Shown here: in pieces, positions 29,006 through 29,429 of the stretch
Layout: the number at the start of each line of letters is the position of its first letter
Numbering within the stretch: position 1 is the first letter of the stretch
Source of the DNA: Candidatus Nanoarchaeia archaeon
GTDB taxonomy: Archaea; Nanoarchaeota; Nanoarchaeia; SCGC-AAA011-G17; JAFCDX01
Assembly: GCA_028717785.1 (NCBI GenBank)
Contig: JAQUND010000006.1
Span: 1-29,429 of the forward strand
Length of the DNA: 29,429 bases
Direction of reading: 5' to 3'
The notes under the pieces: generated by a model
Told to the model about the DNA's origin: nothing
Databases searched by the model: none
Seen by the model: only the letters and a program-made list of their open reading frames with translations
Position numbers and translations under genes: made by a program

Positions 29006-29037
29006 ATTTCAATTCACACGCACATGAAAAACTCGAC
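29006..29037 (-). CRISPR. Degenerate type I-C CRISPR-like repeat upstream of recA
   Basis: The minus-strand 32-mer starts GTCGAGTTTTTCATGTGCGT and ends TGAATTGAAAT. It matches the copy at 7071-7101 in 23 of 32 aligned positions with one gap in the loop, and it has the standard 32-nt I-C length. Conserved parts are the GTCG start, TTCA, the G-GCG-GTG core and the handle ATTGAAA. The stem is mostly broken, so Cas5d processing is doubtful. It begins 10 bases after the stop of the upstream gene and ends 30 bases before recA, in crRNA orientation. It may be a decayed or a deliberately uncleavable mimic. Confidence 0.55.
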
Positions 29038-29047
29038 GTTTTTATAA

Positions 29048-29429
29048 TTAAAAAGGAATCTTCTTTCCTCTTTTAGATTCTGTCGCTTGTGGTTTTTCTT
29101 TGTTTTTTACATCTTCAATTACATCTTTTGAAATTCTATGAGGGTCAACATCAATTTTAAGTTGTTTTGCTTTTACATAAAAAGGGTGTATTTCTTCGCA
29201 TTTAGATTTTACAGGACAATCTACACATGCAGAATCTGTTTCGTCAAAATCACCTTTACATTCATAAGCCTCAATATTATGTTCTTCATCTGATTGTGTT
29301 TCTTCGGCTTCATTTGTATCTGATTCGGCTTCATTTGTATCTGATTCGGCTTCATTTGTATTTGATTCAGCTTCAGATTCAGTTTCTTGAATTTTTTCTT
29401 GTTTTTTATTTCTTTTTGATGTCGAACTT
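29048..29429 (-). CDS. Partial acidic protein with Cys cluster (C-terminal part)
   Basis: The frame is open to the right edge and ends in TAA at 29050-29048, giving the last ~126 residues. The visible part starts with a basic segment, then a repeated acidic linker (NEAESDT three times, from a 21-bp tandem repeat). A small Cys cluster follows: CKGDFDETDSACVDCPVKSK and then a fourth Cys (C-x10-C-x2-C-x5-C), likely a zinc site. A short helical and basic C-terminus ends KRGKKIPF. It lies just upstream of recA and may belong to the same DNA-metabolism unit. The family is not recognised. Confidence 0.6.
   Translation of the reverse strand, partial: SSTSKRNKKQEKIQETESEAESNTNEAESDTNEAESDTNEAEETQSDEEHNIEAYECKGDFDETDSACVDCPVKSKCEEIHPFYVKAKQLKIDVDPHRISKDVIEDVKNKEKPQATESKRGKKIPF
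29306..29368 (-). repeat. 21-bp tandem repeat, three copies, in coding sequence
   Basis: Plus-strand unit GGCTTCATTTGTATCTGATT plus C, at 29306-29326, 29327-29347 and 29348-29368; the third copy has one C-to-T change and a degraded partial fourth copy follows. It keeps the frame and encodes an acidic seven-residue linker repeat. Such repeats vary in number by slippage and make flexible spacers. Confidence 0.85.

Noticed and set aside
1..29429. General recoding of TGA as Trp, suggested by the TGA inside the ORF at 14681-14878
   Set aside because: TGG is used for Trp throughout, and TGA is the natural stop of several genes, including ones with ATGA overlaps.
1..29429. Complete CRISPR-Cas locus
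   Set aside because: No cas-like gene was found in any frame and no run of three or more repeats exists; only single repeats and one possible mini-array.
1..29429. tRNA genes and transposable elements
   Set aside because: No T-loop-like GTTCRANTC with a matching acceptor stem, no transposase or integrase motif, and no terminal inverted repeats were seen.

Overview
The window is a very AT-rich, densely packed stretch that reads like part of a large tailed-phage genome (or phage-plasmid) infecting a bacterium. Reasons: almost every gene lies on the minus strand in tight runs with ATGA/TAATG overlaps; starts are preceded by AAGGAG-type ribosome binding sites; many small proteins match nothing I can name; and a viral-style recombination set (RecA, RuvC-like, SbcC-like, SbcD-like) sits beside a DUF3307 membrane protein. 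No capsid, portal, terminase or polymerase gene can be named, and there are no cas genes, tRNAs or insertion sequences. The host cannot be identified.

Layout. Positions 1-9.6 kb hold accessory-looking genes: a two-helix membrane protein, two proteins with an identical CPIH-x9-C-x2-C zinc motif, the only plus-strand gene (a patatin-like lipase), a 583-residue coiled-coil protein and Cys-rich unknowns. Positions 9.7-17.4 kb hold a run of unknown genes in phage-style order, including a lipoprotein/membrane pair that may serve lysis, an HExxH metalloprotease-like protein, a 551-residue protein with a Cys cluster, and a protein with a Gly-rich tail. Two short genes here are interrupted (one frameshift, one in-frame TGA). 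Positions 17.4-29.4 kb hold a sigma-region-4-like HTH protein, a zinc ribbon, an apparently catalytically dead DNA-ligase homologue, a NYN nuclease, SbcC, a P-loop kinase, a von Willebrand A protein, DUF3307, SbcD, RuvC-like and RecA, probably one DNA-repair and replication region.

The most striking content lies between the genes. Four short sequences resemble CRISPR repeats of two subtypes: type I-E at 1538-1566 and 6983-7011, and type I-C at 7071-7101 and 29006-29037. All lie on the minus strand in crRNA orientation, and three of them closely follow a stop codon. The I-C copy at 7071-7101 is preceded, exactly 34 nt upstream on the minus strand, by the last 10 nt of another I-C repeat, so the locus reads as a one-spacer mini-array. 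With no cas genes nearby, these are best explained as solitary repeat units acting as RNA anti-CRISPRs (Racr-like decoys), aimed at a host carrying both I-E and I-C systems, plus possibly one phage-encoded guide.
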